Source: Agapanthus africanus (lineage: Eukaryota > Streptophyta > Magnoliopsida > Asparagales > Amaryllidaceae). From it: a DNA stretch of 64,000 nucleotides. Below, in pieces: positions 48,871 through 59,619 of the stretch; the stretch's first letter is position 1, and each line of letters begins with the position of its first letter. Location: contig JASDDO010000001.1 in the NCBI GenBank assembly GCA_030015575.1, positions 512,859,772 through 512,923,771 of the forward strand, given 5' to 3'. The notes beneath the pieces were generated by a model, which saw nothing but the letters and a program-made list of their open reading frames with translations, was not told the DNA's origin and did no database searches. A program made the position numbers and the translations under genes.

Positions 48871-51222
48871 GGTTCGGTCAACTTGGTCACTGAGTCAAAG
48901 TCTTAGGGTCGGGTCAATGGTCGCTGCCAAAGAGAGAGAGAGAAAAGAAACACTCAGCGTGCACTCTAACCTAGATCAGAATGGTTACCAATTTATCTAA
49001 TCTGGAATCCTCCCACTGTACCTCAAATTCTCCTCCAAACCTAAAAGAAGAATTAGTCGGGGTCACCCGAGGAGTATACTAACTCATCAGTGGGAATCGG
49101 GATCCAACTCTCATCGCATGATAACGTGACGGAATCCGCTCACGGTATCACACTCCAGAAGGTATGCGCATATCTGGCAAGTTTCAGTTCTTTTGAAACT
49201 CCCGATGTGATTTCTGCCCCATGCTCTTATGACCTTGGCGTGAGGTCAAAATATCATAAGTCACATGTCAAGTTCTGCCCGTCATTATCCAGGTTAATCT
49301 GAACCCACCCGTACATACCCTTGACGTAGGCCAAAATAGTAGTACGACTGTCCCAAACCAACGCATCTATCTATGCAACAGATAAATACCCGGCAGCTAC
49401 CAATCACTATGCCTTGGCGTGAGGTCAAAATACATAGCTTGAATACTACCGAATATTTAACTGAAATGACGGAGGGCTACGAATGGTTTCTGGCGAAAAC
49501 CTTTAACGTAATGAACTTGATATCGTTGAAGGAACTGATAGCTTTTTAAAATATAGTGACGAAAACCGTTGCTAAAGAGGTCACTCCCGGTGAAGGGATC
49601 TCGGCTCTTTCCCCGTAGAATGAGGTGCAGGATATTCCAACTGAATACCACGGTGCAAAGCAAAAGTAATCGGCTATAGTGAAGTTAATGTCCTGACGCA
49701 AACTTTTTGTCCAAGGGGTCACTCCCGGTGAAGGGATCTCGGCCTTTGCCTCGTCGACTGAGGAGCTGGATATTCTAAATGAATACCACGATGCAAAACA
49801 AAAGTGAACGTCCTTGCAATAACAGCTTTTTGAAAAAGTGTTCCAACAACATCAGATTAGGTTTGTTTTTAACTTGCATTGATCCGAATCAATGCAGTCC
49901 CATCAATTGATCACACCAAAAAGAACGAAAATATACTGATGTACGTATATGCCATCCGCATTCGCCACTGGGTCCCGTCATTACCCGTTAGGTTAGCTAA
50001 CTAACGACAGAGCGGGGACTGGACTAGCGCGGATGTAAAACATATACAACATCTACTAATATATATACCAATATATTATATTCGCTCAAGGCGTGAATAA
50101 AAATGCAACATCACAGAGAATGAACAGCATCACAGAAACAATACAGATATCTGGGAACCCCGAGTTTCACAGAGCCACTACTGAAACCCGACGTTCCCCT
50201 GGTCGTGTGGATAGCCTGTGCAATGAGAATCCTAGACCCCTACGGGCGCGGCAAGTCACCCGCCAAAACCTGAAGCGAGGCAGCCCCCTTCAGCACCGTG
50301 AATGGACCACCCAGCACTTCACGGAATCCGGTAACTTGGGCACCCCTCCTGGGTCAAACCTGTACCCCCTACGAGTGCGGCGAATAGCCCGCCAATCCTA
50401 GAGTGAAGCCCCCTCCGTCCCAATGCCATGAGATGCGGGCTTGCTGCCCTCTAGAACCCGGCTATCCGTGCACCCCTCCGCGGGGTAATCCTAGTACAGA
50501 AAGTAAAATATACATACAACGGGTACATCGACCGCAACCAGGTCGTGCCCCAAAAGAATAATACAATCAGGCAGTGACGGCAGTCCACATGTCGGACGCT
50601 CGCCCCGCAATATCAAATGTACATAATACTACCACAACTGTACTAGCATTGCATCCAGGCTATCCCCACGACCGATCCGCAACATCACAGCAAATACATA
50701 GAACATCAACGTGAAAGTCACGTTCGCAAATCCGTCTAACCGGGCTATAGCAGTTAGACCGGATTTACCGATCGAGTGACATTCACGGTCGCAGATATAA
50801 TGTAAATACTGTGAAAAATGTGTTTAAAATATCCGATCGATTAAAATATAACAAGTGGGCCCCAAAACAAAACTGCAGCAGTTACAGAAAATATGGGCCC
50901 AATTTAAATGTTCCAGAAACCCAAATTTATCCCCAGAAGCCCACTGAAAAATTCCAGCCCAATGATTATTCCATACTGCGGCGGAAGCGCGGCTAGAAGT
51001 GGGTTTTGGCCGCTCTTCCGCGCTCTGGTTGGAATATCATTGCCCCGAATTTGAACAGTGCTCTTAGTTCATCTAGCACAGTACTTTTATGCAACCTGAA
51101 AAATTTTTGGAGACTGAAAAAATTCAACAGAAACTGTCGTGGGTGTATTTGGGTTTTCGGACATTTCGATCGATCGGAACTGAAAAACACATTACACAAA
51201 GCTAGACTAAGTTAATGGGGAG
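48871..51222 (-). other. Leader of element E
   Basis: Non-coding leader colinear with those of A and B. The 130-bp duplicated block is at about 49555-49670 and 49690-49805. (AG)n remnant near 48931-48945. Confidence 0.72.
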
Positions 51223-51234
51223 GCTCTGATACCA
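51223..51234 (-). other. Primer-binding site of element E
   Basis: Minus-strand TGGTATCAGAGC, one base from the LTR; the exact plant copia initiator-Met tRNA site. Confidence 0.88.
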
Positions 51235-51235
51235 C

Positions 51236-53466
51236 TGTAAGTGCACGGCGGCGCCCCGGCCGTCAATCCGACGCCGGAATGCGGAAGCGGTGAATAACTT
51301 TAAATTTTGCGGACTTTGCAAACCGGCACCACCGCGCACTTTAACCGGATCGAACCACTAATTAGTCTAAGCTACTAACAAGAAAGGGAATAGAGATATA
51401 CCGACGATCCAAGTCCTCCGGTCTTCTCGTCATGCTCCCGATCTCCTGCGGAAAAGTCCCGTCTCCTCCTCGTCGCCGGAAGTGCACCACAGCGCCTTCT
51501 TCGTTTACGGGCTCCCACCTCAATGCCGAGGCAACTCGGGCACGAAGCCGGCTACTCGACGTGCCCAAGATTCGTTGTAGAATATGTAGTGAGCTTGTGT
51601 CTCTTTTTGGGATTGTGGAGTTGCCTTTTGTGGAGGAAGAAGAACTTTTTGAGAGAGATGAGGAAAAATGTATCATGCAAAGAATGAGAATGACATTTTT
51701 CTCACAACCAAAAGAAAAACCCCACCCCCTCACAAGTGGCCGGCCATCCTCTCTTGGTGGTAGGTGGGAATGGAGTGAAGTCCAATCAAAGACAAAGGAG
51801 TGGGTGAGCTATCATGCAAGGAAGAATAATGAGTGATGATCAAAAAAATATCATCACAAACAAAAGCAAACACTCCAAAGCAACCATGATGACTCCAAAT
51901 AAAGTCAAGCCATGATGGAGAAGTCAAGAAGTCAATGAGAGGCTATCATGATACAACAATAAGCAAAGAACCCCTCCACAAACACTTATTTGCAACAATG
52001 CAAATAAGCCCTCCTCCACCAATCTTCGGCCAATGAACGATACAAAGGAAAATTGGCCGAAACGGAAAACAAACTGGCAACTCCAAAAACTGGTCCTGTA
52101 ATAAATTACAGGAAAACCCCGATACTGTGCATACACACCCGCATTTATATTTCGACCGAAATACAAATGCAATGAGACAAAATCTCCACTGTACTATACT
52201 AGAATCCGGCTTATACCAAAACCGGCTAGTGATATCTGTTCGATCCTGATCCGTGCAATACCGCACGTATCTGATCGAACCCTGCCATATTACCATACGG
52301 CCTATAGTACAAACTGTCCGATCCTGATCCGTGCAATACCGCACGTATCTGATCGGACCTTGCCATATCTCCATACGGCCTCTACAACCTTTCGCCCGAA
52401 AGCTGAGTAACTGAATGTGGGGGACTCTAAAGACTCGTCAACACCATGGTTGTGGATTTAACCACTAGCACGTCAGAGGTATAAGCCAATACGTAACGGG
52501 CCACCAGGTACTGACTAAAAAGGATGTCTGTGAGCGAACTCAGCCTGACAACCCTACTGAGCCTGTCAGTGACAATATCCGTGCAGTCCGGTCCGTTCGT
52601 CTATGAGTATCGCATGGCGGGCCTAGGGGGTTGGTAAAAGTCAGACCCCCAAAAGCGGTACAAGTCGTGTCGGAGTGTAGCCCAGAACACCCTGAGATAC
52701 CACTGGAATACCTACCAGTAAATCTCCTTGCCTTGGCCAAGGACTTCGTGTAATGGCTCTCCTAGACACAGCACGACCTCACCCCCAATACCGGGAGAGA
52801 CGAACCCCTGAAGATACGCTCACTGCCTCCATGTGGCTCGGGACTGTACCCAACTAAAACCTGTTTGCACGACTCCTTTGAGCCGTGGTAGGGTAGTAAT
52901 CAAAGTACAGTGGGAACTCACACGAGACAAATGACGATCCCCAGGTCGATGAACTAACCTGCACACATGTCACCAGGGAACTGCCATCTGACGTCTGGTA
53001 TATGACCAACTAGCATGTTCCCGGCGAGTCCTGTCCGGTGTACTCATAACCCAATGAGCACCTGTATACATCTTAGGTGATCCAACTGACACCAGTGGCT
53101 TGTAAGACCGGCCACCGCCCCTCGTCGGGGTCTCGACTGTATACACTAGTCTACTAATGGAGTATCGATGCCCGGTCTCGAAACTCCCACGACTAGGGAC
53201 CTTTTAAGGATATGCTTGTAGACCCCCAGCTCCCACTTATATGATCGCCCTCATACTGCTGGTGGTCAAGCAAGAATCCTAGGGGCTCTATCAACGTGTA
53301 ATAGCGACGTGTCAGGTCACCTAAAGCAGTACACGATGATAAAGGTAAACCAGATAGCATACTATCATCTCGAGTAAGACTGTCCTACCGGGATAGGTCC
53401 TCCCTCAATCATTACAATCACGTACCTGTGACCTAATAATTGACTCTGAGGGCACTATCTCCAACA
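51236..53466 (-). repeat. Element E 5' LTR (right copy)
   Basis: 2231 bp, the same length as the left LTR and nearly the same sequence. Differences seen are near 52792, 52888, 53042, 53103 and 53410. It is followed by ggttt and the rest of the duplicated host segment. Confidence 0.93.
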
Positions 53467-53957
53467 GGTTTGCTATTCACCCGCTTTTTTGACACAGCCC
53501 CGTATGGCGTCAATATTGTCAGGAAACAGCAGCCAAAGTAGCAGACGCTCATAACATACCTACCCAGACAACCTAGTATCGGTAATGGTATAGATTGCCC
53601 GTCCTTCCATGAAGGAGGTCATCATAAGGGCTCACACAATGAGGGATATGGGATCTATTCCTCGACCTTCTTAGGTGCACAATCCAAGCGCACGTCGTAT
53701 GTCAACATGCTATGGTAAAAAATTCTTTCCCTGACAGCGTACGCCATTAAGGTTATACCGTACGGACCCAAGTCCAATCACCATATGGCTGACTTGCCCA
53801 ACCATATCACCCTGCGATATGTCTAGGATCTTCTGACAAGCTCACACCCCGTACGACGAGTCAGACCCCTAGTCTGGCTATATATAAACAGGTAAAGTGG
53901 CCATTGGATAACCACTTCTGTCGTTCGGCCTATAGGACATGGCAACCTCATACTAAC
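53467..53957. repeat. Segmental duplication, copy 2, second part
   Basis: Continues from 43263 and matches about 37747-38233 of copy 1. It is cut off by element G at 53958, just where copy 1 reads CATACTGACCC. Confidence 0.82.
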
Positions 53958-55357
53958 TGTTGGGGACGAAAATTGCACCCCGGTTGACCAAGTCAAAGTC
54001 AAGGTCAACCCCAAACCAGGTGGGTCTATACCCGGATTAAGTGGGGCCATGCCCGAGTCGAGCCCGAACATGAAGCGACCGGCCTCCCCTACGAAAAAAA
54101 TCATGTAATAAATAATTTTGATATAACTTTTTATGCACGAATGCAAGCAAAATGAGCATAAAGCCAAATTTTTGTAAAGCGCATGACTTATGTGCAAAAG
54201 AAATGAGCACATGAGGCATGAGATGGGAAAAATGTCATTTTGTAAAGTCCAAGTGGCTATATATAAATGTGTAAGCCTATATAAGGCAAACATGATGAAA
54301 ATATCAAGAACAACTTTTTTCTCTCTTTAAAAAATTAAGGCATGTTTCTTCTTCTCCTTCCTCAAGGTTCTAAACCTTTTTCTTTATTTTGAATTAAATT
54401 AAGAGTTTTACTCCATTTTTCCAAAACTAAATAGTTTTTCACCACAAAACCCACAAATGGGAGCTTAGATCTTCCATTAGATCTCAAAAGGGGGGATTTT
54501 TAAAATCTCACCCCTCTTGTTCTCCAAGATCCGGCCAACAAAGAGAAGGAAGAAGGAGGCACATCTCCGAAAATCCCACTTTGGAAAAGATCCAAGGCTC
54601 AAGAGAAGATCCCAGGCTTAAGAGAGAAGAACCTCTAAAGATTTTTAGGGAGTTCAACTCCAAGACCCAAATCCTCAAAGGAGTTTAACTCCTAATCCAG
54701 ATCTTTTGGAGTTTAACTCAACTCAAAATCCTTTTTTGGAGTTTAACTCCTATTTCCGGGGGTAAAAACCCCTTCTTTTCGCTAGCGCCCACCGCTCAAG
54801 CGCCCACGTGCCAGGCACGTGAGCCGCTAGCGCCCAAGCGCCCATGTGACGGGCACGTGAGGCGCTAGCGCCTAAAGCGCTAGTGTCCGAGCGCCCACGT
54901 ACCGGGCACATGAGATGCTAGCGCCCAAAGTGCTAGCGCCCTGAGCGCTAGCACCCGAGCGCCCACGTGCCGGGAACGTGAGGCGCTAGCTCCCAAAGCG
55001 CTAGCGCTAGGGCCTAAGAGCCTAGCGCTAACCTAAGAGCCCTGGTGCTAACCCAAGCGCCTAGCGCCAGCGTGATAGGCACGTGAGGCGCTGGCGCTCA
55101 TGCGTCCTTTGGACGCTATTTTCCCCTTCAAAATACAATACTGCACATTGAGTTCGCATGACTTGTTTGACCCGTCAATCGGAGGTGCCCTCGCTCCAAA
55201 GGCGATGGGTAATTAACGACAGCTTAGTCCACGGCTGCCGAAAATTCGGATCCCCACAATCAATAAACCCCAGCCTACCCTATATAGGGGAATCTGTAAT
55301 GCGCCTGACAAGCGCGCGCGTATTCCCATCTCAAGGGATGACGAAAAACACCCTACA
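53958..55357 (+). repeat. Element G left LTR
   Basis: 1400 bp with TG...CA ends. TATA-like TATATAAGG at 54278-54286 (same place in the right LTR, 62386-62394). Downstream of it the LTR is packed with short inverted repeats: AAAACTA/TAGTTTT near 54423, AGATCT/AGATCT, GATTTT-T-AAAATC near 54496, GGAGTT-x-AACTCC three or four times between 54659 and 54750, GGGGT-AAAA-ACCCC near 54761. Confidence 0.85.
54778..55105. repeat. GC-rich palindromic repeat field in G's LTR
   Basis: Many copies of GCGCTAGCGC-like palindromes and of the inverted pair CCCACGTGCC...GGCACGTGAGG, each with a CACGTG core. The same field is in the right LTR at about 62890-63100, and a related one is in F. It is far more GC-rich than the surroundings. 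Confidence 0.85.
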
Positions 55358-55501
55358 GATTCTGGCACGCCCGGTGGTACCTATCTCTCCTCCTATATTT
55401 CGGGTTAAACGTTCGTGCGAACTCAATCAACATACATATCGCTATTTATACTAAAATAATGCTCTTTCATACAGGATTTCAAGCGATCAAGCCGCAAGAA
55501 A
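55358..55501 (+). other. Element G post-LTR site and leader
   Basis: GATTCTGGCACGCCCGGTGG follows the LTR end and marks the expected primer region of a TAT-type gypsy element; then about 120 bp of leader up to the gag ATG at 55502. Confidence 0.65.
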
Positions 55502-56329
55502 ATGTCTCCAAGAACAATCTCAGCTCTCAGCACAACTCCCATCTCCTACACGATGAAGATGGACGCCAGGACGGTCCTCTCGGCCAGTCTCGGGCAACAG
55601 TGGGAGGAGCCGCCGCTACCATTTAGCTCTATTCTGTTCGTGTCAGCTAACGTTGTCCCTTCTCTTCATGCCCCGGTGATGGATAAACCAGCCTCAAAAG
55701 GGAAAAGACCGAATATCATGGTCGCGAAGGCACCTCAGCCCAAGCAAAAATCCGTTTCCGAACGACTCTCCATTGCTCCAGCTAGGGGCAAGGCCTTCAA
55801 CACCAACAAAGTAACAAGGCAACTCGAGCAAGCTCCGGCGGTGCTTCTAACAACTGCTCGAGCGGGTGTCTTTTCTAAGCTGCCTGCTAGTCGACTTACA
55901 ATGGCTTCCTGGATAACGGATGCCCGCCAAGCCCTCAAGATCGAAAAGCTAAGACAGAAAAGACTTAGATACAGAGCCAACAAAAGGGCTAGGGCTCCTT
56001 TTAGGATGAGCTTCAGGAGGTTCGAAGAACACGGTTACCCCGCCAAAGATGAGGAAATGGCTGGATATATGGTCCATACTATATACATGGTGGGCACGTG
56101 CACTAAGAGCAAGTATAGGGCTACTACATCTCAATTCCGATCTGATGTGAATGTGGCTGTCACTTCCCAAGACCAGCATCCTTCGGAAGGTAATGAAAAT
56201 CCACCCAGTGAAGCTGATAAGCGGAGAGATCCCTCGGTTCATGAGGAGTCAGGCTCGGAAAGTGAAGATAAGCTAATCTTCCGTCCCAAGAACGCAGAGC
56301 AACAACTTCTACAAGAGTTCCGAAAATAG
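55502..56329 (+). pseudogene. Element G gag region, N-terminal part
   Basis: 275-codon frame starting MSPRTISALSTTPIS. Its first half is basic and low in recognisable domains. Its end (from about residue 190) has a block with MAGYMVHTIYMVG, then an acidic VHEESGSESED stretch and EQQLLQEFRK. A related block recurs at 58060-58425. In TAT-lineage gypsy elements such sequence lies N-terminal to the gag core. Part of a fossil gag, described as a part only. Confidence 0.65.
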
Positions 56330-56350
56330 CCCAGAAGTAAAGACAAGGAG

Positions 56351-57160
56351 ATGTCCAAACTTTACTCCAATATCGACGACTTGACGAATGTCGTGATGCA
56401 GCTCGCGGCCCAAGTTGCCTCTCATCCGTCCAATCAAGTGCAGGGTTTTGCTCGTGAACCGGGAAACGGTGTCCCTAGACAGCCGACGCCTGTTCCCTTA
56501 AATCCAAAGGTGGGCGGACCTCATGAAAGTCAGTCGCATCCTATCTCAGGAAATGTCTTGGCTACCGATGACAGCTACCCGCTAACTCAAGATCAAATCA
56601 TGGATTTGGTTGCCAACAAAGTCAAAACATTGCTAGCCGAAGCCGGAGAGAAAAAAGATGTCAGCAGTAGCGGGAGACCATATCCTGCTCGGTACGATCT
56701 TATGGAGTTTCCCACTGGCTATGTCGTCCCCAAATTTGAAAGGTTCGATGGGACGGGAAATGCGAACCAGCACATTGCCCAATTTAAAGCATCAAGCACG
56801 AATACTGGGGGAAATGATGCGCTCCTTCTCCACCAGTTTGTCAATAGCTTGACGGATGTTGCTTTCGATTGGTATGCAAGCATACCGGATGACTCGATCA
56901 CGGCGTTCGCTCAGATAAAATCCATGTTCAAGCAAAGGTTCATGAGTGTCAGCGATAAAATCACCATTGCTGACCTTGTAAAGACCGAGCCAAAGAACAA
57001 CGAAGGAAACATGGATTTTATAGTCCGATGGCGCAATCTCTCTGTCAAATGTGAACCGTCGTTGGAGCAAGACCAATCCGTCAGTCTTCTTATAGAAAAT
57101 CCGAAGGACTGGATGAAACCTTTCTTATGCACCGCAGGCCTTAAAACATTCCAAGATTTC
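56351..57160 (+). pseudogene. Element G gag core domain
   Basis: Holds a coiled segment (SKLYSNIDDLTNVVMQLAAQ) followed by a clear retrotransposon gag core: YPARYDLMEFPTGYVVPKFE, RFDGTGNANQHIAQF, LLHQFVNSLTDVAFDWYAS and FAQIKSMFKQRFMS. This is the capsid-like domain of plant gypsy elements, which would form the shell around element RNA in the cell. It runs into plastid DNA on the right. Confidence 0.88.
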
Positions 57161-57550
57161 TTCCTAGATCCACAATTGATACGTAATTAAATCGGTATCA
57201 TATACCAGAATGTAACATAACATATGCACATATCTTTCGACTTTTATCTACCAAATATGTTGTGAAATAGATATATAGGAAATATACTATTAACGAATTA
57301 TAAATCGTGGATACATATGTATTCTTGATATACTTAAATGACTGCCGTTATTGGTATCAAACCAATAACGATTCATACAAGCTAAATCTTCTAATCGATA
57401 ATTAGGCCAAAGAAACAATTTAAATTTAATGAATTTATTTGCATCTGTATTAAGATGTTTTTCCTCGTTCAAAAATTGTGACCAAGAGGGTCCAAATGTT
57501 GGAACGCTCAAAGCTCGAGTCCACTCAAGATCTTTAGTTCACAAACAAAT
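57160..57550. other. Plastid DNA insertion (NUPT) inside G's gag
   Basis: An AT-rich piece whose minus strand holds the 3' end of plastid ycf1 and some sequence downstream of it. Gag-type sequence lies on both sides, so plastid DNA entered the element. The borders are judged from where gag similarity stops (near 57160) and resumes (near 57550-57600) and are approximate. Confidence 0.8.
57290..57534 (-). pseudogene. ycf1: Plastid ycf1 (Tic214) C-terminal fragment in the nucleus
   Basis: About 80 codons on the minus strand ending in a stop at 57290-57292. Key strings: [56 protein letters not shown]. This is the conserved C terminus of Ycf1/Tic214, a subunit of the TIC protein-import complex of the plastid inner envelope. 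The full gene is about 1800 codons, so this is a small fragment with no expected function in the nucleus. The frame is still open, which suggests a fairly recent transfer. Confidence 0.9.
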
Positions 57551-57599
57551 CGAAATCTTGGAGGGACGACAACCGAAAAGGCGAAAGTTCTAACAACAC

Positions 57600-58425
57600 C
57601 GATTCTCTAAATAAGCAGAGAGCGAGCGGAGCAAAATCTAACACATCTCGAGAGACAACTTAGGAGGAAAGAAGAAATAAGGTCTACTCTTTCAGAAGGG
57701 ACAAGGTCCATAAAATTTTCAAAGATGCTCTGAAAAATTGCATGCGGCTATCAGAACCAAAAAGGCTAAGTGAAGCGAACAGGACTGATCATCCCAACTT
57801 TTGCCCATACCACCGAGTGATAGGACACACTATTGAAGACTGTTGCATCTTCAAGGATTGGGTCGAGAAACAATACAAGGAAGGAGAACTATCATTGTCC
57901 CCTGGCGTGTTAACAAACAGTCAAGCTGCGACCGTCAATTTTATACAAACGGAGACCGAAGTCCTTCGGAAACCTGATTCTCTCAGACATCTGCTTTTCT
58001 CTGAAAAGAGCGGACCAAGGCGACAAGCTAAGAACCAATCGAGCAACATTACCGATGAAGAAGAAATAGACGCATACACAACCCATACGGTCTACATGAT
58101 GGAGCTCATAGGAACAAGTCCTCCTACGCCTTATAGACATAACAATGACGCGGTTGTTGCCATCCAACACCGGCTCGATCCAAATGATGAAAAGCTCGCT
58201 CAGGCCATTAAGCCAAAGGAACCCGTGGTTCATGCTGAATCAAGTTCAGGCGGTAAGGATGACCCCGTTGTCGTACCCGGAACCATAGAACAGGCATTAT
58301 TCCAATGGCTTCAAAGGAAACTTCACGACAGGGATGAGAAGATGGCCAAGGTCCATTCCAAACTCGACGAGATGGCAAATGTTATGGCAGATCTTACGAC
58401 CCAAGTCGCCCGATTGCAATTATAG
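57600..58425 (+). pseudogene. Element G gag C-terminal part with zinc-knuckle-like motif
   Basis: Has the YSFRRDKVHKIF block near 57690, then CPYHRVIGHTIEDC (C-x2-H-x4-H-x4-C) and FKDWVEKQYKEG, the usual nucleic-acid-binding end of TAT-type gag. It is followed by a block with AYTTHTVYMM, VHAESSSGGKDD, EQALFQWLQRK and a coiled MAKVHSKLDEMANVMADLTT end, which resembles the sequence preceding the gag core at 56060-56420. Part of a fossil gag. Confidence 0.75.
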
Positions 58426-58437
58426 CAATATCAAATT

Positions 58438-58952
58438 TTGGTTCTTGAGCTAGAGATTGATATCCGGAAGCAGCCAACCGATACTCCCTCCAGCCCAACA
58501 GCGGAACACTTTTGCGAAAAACGGCTGCGATCAGCCTCCAGTCCCTCTGATACGTACACTGAACATAGTAAGCGGACAGGAGGCGAACCAAAGACTGATC
58601 ATCCTCAGGGTCCAGCATCAGTAAGGGCACCTACTCTAATGGAGAGAAAGAAGAAAGTATACTCCTTCAGGAGGGATGAAGTCCGAAAATATTCGAGGAC
58701 GCCTTGAACAACGGTCTGCAACTGCCTATTCTAAAGAGGCCACATGAAATGAACATGAACGGCAATCCTATATACTGCCCATATCATAGAATGGTGAGTC
58801 ATACCATTGAAGACTGCTATGTTTGTAAAGATTGGGTGGAGAACCAATACAAACTTGGGAAAGCCTTACAGTCGTCAGATGTACCGACAAGCCACAGAGC
58901 CACGGTCATCAACACAGCTCCGCCAAGATCAATGTTTGAGGAGCTGGGATAA
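58438..58952 (+). pseudogene. Second copy of the gag C-terminal block in G
   Basis: Repeats the preceding module: KKVYSFRRDEVRK near 58650, then LPILKRPHEMN, CPYHRMVSHTIEDC and KDWVENQYKLGKA. It shows that the gag end has been duplicated within the element. Fossil part. Confidence 0.72.
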
Positions 58953-59249
58953 GCAAACATTGACCACCACGTTGCTAAACTGGAAATGTCGGCCACCATG
59001 TCGTTAAACTGGGGAACAATCGACCTCTAAGTTGTTAAACTGGGGATGTAAAATTGTGTAAATAAAACCAAAAAATATATATATAAAAAGCCGAAATGAT
59101 GAGGCAACTCGCAATAAAAATCAGCGAGTAAAAATAATGATGAAAATAAAGCCGAAATGATAGGGCAGCCGCGAATAAATAGCCGAAATGATAGGGCAAT
59201 CGTAACCTTCGCGATAAGAAAAGATGAAATGATAGAACAATCGCGGTAA

Positions 59250-59480
59250 AAAAAAGGCGAATGATGAGTCGTTCCTGGTACCATATTCCAGTACAGCGAT
59301 GCAGACGCCATCCAAAACTCAAATCCCTAACGGCGAATGATGAGTCGCTCCTGGTACTATATTTCAATGCAGCGATGTAGACGCCAACCAAAATCCAAAT
59401 TCTCAAACGGCGAATGATGAGTCGCTCATGGTACCATATTCCAGTGCAGCGATGCAGACGCCAACCAAAATCCAATTTCC
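59250..59480. repeat. About 73-bp tandem repeat in G
   Basis: Three neighbouring units with GCGAATGATGAGTCG, TGGTAC-ATATT and GCAGCGATG blocks (starting near 59260, 59331 and 59409). Further copies lie at about 59910, 60490, 60570 and 60655. It creates overlapping minus-strand frames (59027-59475) without coding support. Confidence 0.8.
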
Positions 59481-59619
59481 TAAAATTCTCCCAGCCCTAC
59501 GGTTAGTCCCCAAATTGACTACCGTATACAATCCATGGGCTCAAATAATTCCCATCACACCCATGCCCCAGCACAATCACCAGTCCAGCGGCCGGTCTCC
59601 ACCCTTGGAATTATTCTCC

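Larger units (their letters stand above)
43264..53466 (-). mobile_element. Element E: very young non-coding Ty1/copia (LARD-like) element
   Basis: A 10.2-kb minus-strand element with a perfect 5-bp target duplication, ggttt at 43259-43263 and 53467-53471, and two LTRs of exactly 2231 bp. By eye the LTRs differ at about five positions, all in the last 700 bases, or roughly 0.2 percent. At commonly used plant rates that is around 0.1 million years or less. Its LTR start (minus strand TGTTGGAGATAGTGCCCTC), leader, tandem module, decayed pol-like stretch and polypurine tract place it in the same family as A and B. It has no open gag or pol, although ends, primer site and polypurine tract look whole. 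Confidence 0.93.
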
